A stretch of 6,499 bases of DNA from Candidatus Aminicenantota bacterium (GTDB lineage Bacteria > Acidobacteriota > UBA4820 > DSQY01). The DNA lies in assembly GCA_027365515.1 (NCBI GenBank), contig DAHXMK010000070.1, positions 1 through 6,499 on the forward strand, given 5' to 3'. The notes below the pieces were generated by a model, which saw only the letters and a program-made list of their open reading frames with translations, did no database searches and was not told where the DNA came from. This document shows, piece after piece, positions 5,897 through 6,499 of this stretch (position 1 is the stretch's first letter; each line of letters starts with the position of its first letter). The translations under genes were made by a program, and so were the position numbers.

Positions 5897-5940
5897 GCTC
5901 CGCCTGCGCCATGCGGCTGAACATGGCGCAGGCAGTGAGC
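5897..5940. repeat. Perfect 12-bp inverted repeat between convergent genes (possible bidirectional terminator or REP-like element)
   Basis: GCCTGCGCCATG (5902-5913) and CATGGCGCAGGC (5922-5933) are exact inverted copies with an eight-base loop (5914-5921). An outer GCTC/GAGC pairing (5897-5900 with 5937-5940) extends the stem across a 1x3 internal loop. It begins eight bases after the plus-strand stop and ends 17 bases before the minus-strand stop, as expected for a shared terminator. Neither side has a clear T-run, so a canonical intrinsic terminator is not shown. A dispersed palindromic repeat or transcript-stabilising hairpin is equally possible. Confidence 0.8.
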
Positions 5941-5957
5941 GAGACGGGACGCCCCAG

Positions 5958-6467
5958 CTAATCGGTCTTCTTAGGCTTCGCTTCTGGAACCGACGGCACT
6001 TCCGTCGGCGGCTCGACTTTCAGGCCTTCGACCTTTGGAGGCCGCGGCTTTCGTCTTGCCTTCTCTAACGATGGCTTGTCGTCCCTCGTATCCTTGTCGT
6101 AAAAAAGAGAGACGATTTTCCGAACCGGCTCGCCTTCCGGAAAGAGCGTCATGGAGCCGGTGGCCCGCGTCCCGTATATCTTAAGCGCGAGCGATACCCA
6201 ATCGTACCCTGGCGCCTTGCCGGCGTAAGAGAGGACGATGGGGCCAAGGTTGGGGAAGTTCAGCGTGCCTCGCGCTTCTAGGTCTATCGAGCGCCCCTTG
6301 TCGAGCCAGCGGAAGTCGCCCGTGGCCGTGTCCAGCCAAATGAAGACGGCGCCGGAATCGGCGCGAAGGTAGAGGTCGTAGCTGGGCTGGGCGAAAGCGC
6401 CAGTCGTGGCAAACGCGGCAATGAAGACGGCGATTGGAACGAGCTTCTTGATGGCCGAAGCAGCCAT
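5958..6467 (-). CDS. Secreted or periplasmic protein of unknown function
   Basis: A 169-residue protein with a clear Sec signal peptide: a short basic region (KK at 7-8), a hydrophobic core (about 9-22) and a likely signal peptidase I cut after AFA (24-26), leaving Gln27 as the mature N-terminus. No lipobox cysteine is present, so it is not a lipoprotein. The mature part (27 to about 128) alternates hydrophobic and polar residues, with several Trp, Tyr and Gly (AVFIWLDTATGDFRWLD at 40-56), which suggests a beta-rich fold. The last 40 residues are rich in Lys, Arg, Pro and Glu and are probably disordered. I recognise no family. ATG at 6467-6465 is chosen because AGGAAGGA precedes it at good spacing and it gives a proper signal peptide. 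An in-frame TTG at 6497 would add ten residues that spoil it. It converges on the receiver gene and has no visible operon partner. Confidence 0.75.
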   Translation of the reverse strand: MAASAIKKLVPIAVFIAAFATTGAFAQPSYDLYLRADSGAVFIWLDTATGDFRWLDKGRSIDLEARGTLNFPNLGPIVLSYAGKAPGYDWVSLALKIYGTRATGSMTLFPEGEPVRKIVSLFYDKDTRDDKPSLEKARRKPRPPKVEGLKVEPPTEVPSVPEAKPKKTD

Positions 6468-6499
6468 GGCGCATCCTTCCTCAATCAAAGCCGTCAAGA

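Noticed and set aside
6468..6497. TTG 6497 as the start of the secreted protein
   Set aside because: The extra ten residues include Glu-Glu and Cys ahead of the signal peptide; ATG 6467 has a good ribosome site and a standard signal peptide.

Overview
This is a GC-rich, tightly packed bacterial chromosomal segment. Seven complete plus-strand genes run head to tail with gaps of a few bases or short overlaps. One minus-strand gene converges on them at the right edge, and the tail of another plus-strand reading frame enters from the left. TolR/ExbD and TonB-domain proteins plus a PilT-type ATPase indicate a Gram-negative (two-membrane) cell with type IV pili or a related machine. The MJ0042-type zinc ribbon fused to a receiver domain and the AmmeMemoRadiSam-type radical SAM enzyme fit Deltaproteobacteria/Myxococcota-like or related environmental phyla. 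That placement is inference; nothing here fixes the genus. I see no tRNA, rRNA, CRISPR array, insertion sequence or phage gene.

Layout. Bases 1-162: C-terminal end of an unrecognised protein. Bases 125-1177: AmmeMemoRadiSam-system radical SAM enzyme. Bases 1194-1610: ExbD/TolR. Bases 1623-2414: TonB-like energy transducer. Bases 2417-3253: alpha/beta hydrolase. Bases 3250-3711: free methionine-(R)-sulfoxide reductase (GAF fold). These look like one transcription unit (gaps of 16, 12 and 2 bases, then a 4-base overlap). A 142-base leader follows, with a candidate sigma70-type promoter. Then come a PilT/PilU-family ATPase with an unusual C-terminal tail (3854-5149) and a two-base-spaced zinc-ribbon/receiver protein (5152-5889). 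A perfect 12-bp inverted repeat (5902-5933) lies between the convergent genes. A secreted protein of unknown function (5958-6467, minus strand) closes the window.

How the genes may work together. ExbD and the TonB-domain protein are two of the three parts of a proton-driven energy transducer; the ExbB/TolQ partner is not in the window. The PilT-like ATPase and the zinc-ribbon/receiver protein form a second, translationally coupled pair and are the best candidate here for something undescribed: a pilus-type motor with its own cytoplasmic regulator. The radical SAM enzyme, hydrolase and sulfoxide reductase look like metabolic or repair functions sharing the transcript, with no evident mechanistic link to the transducer.
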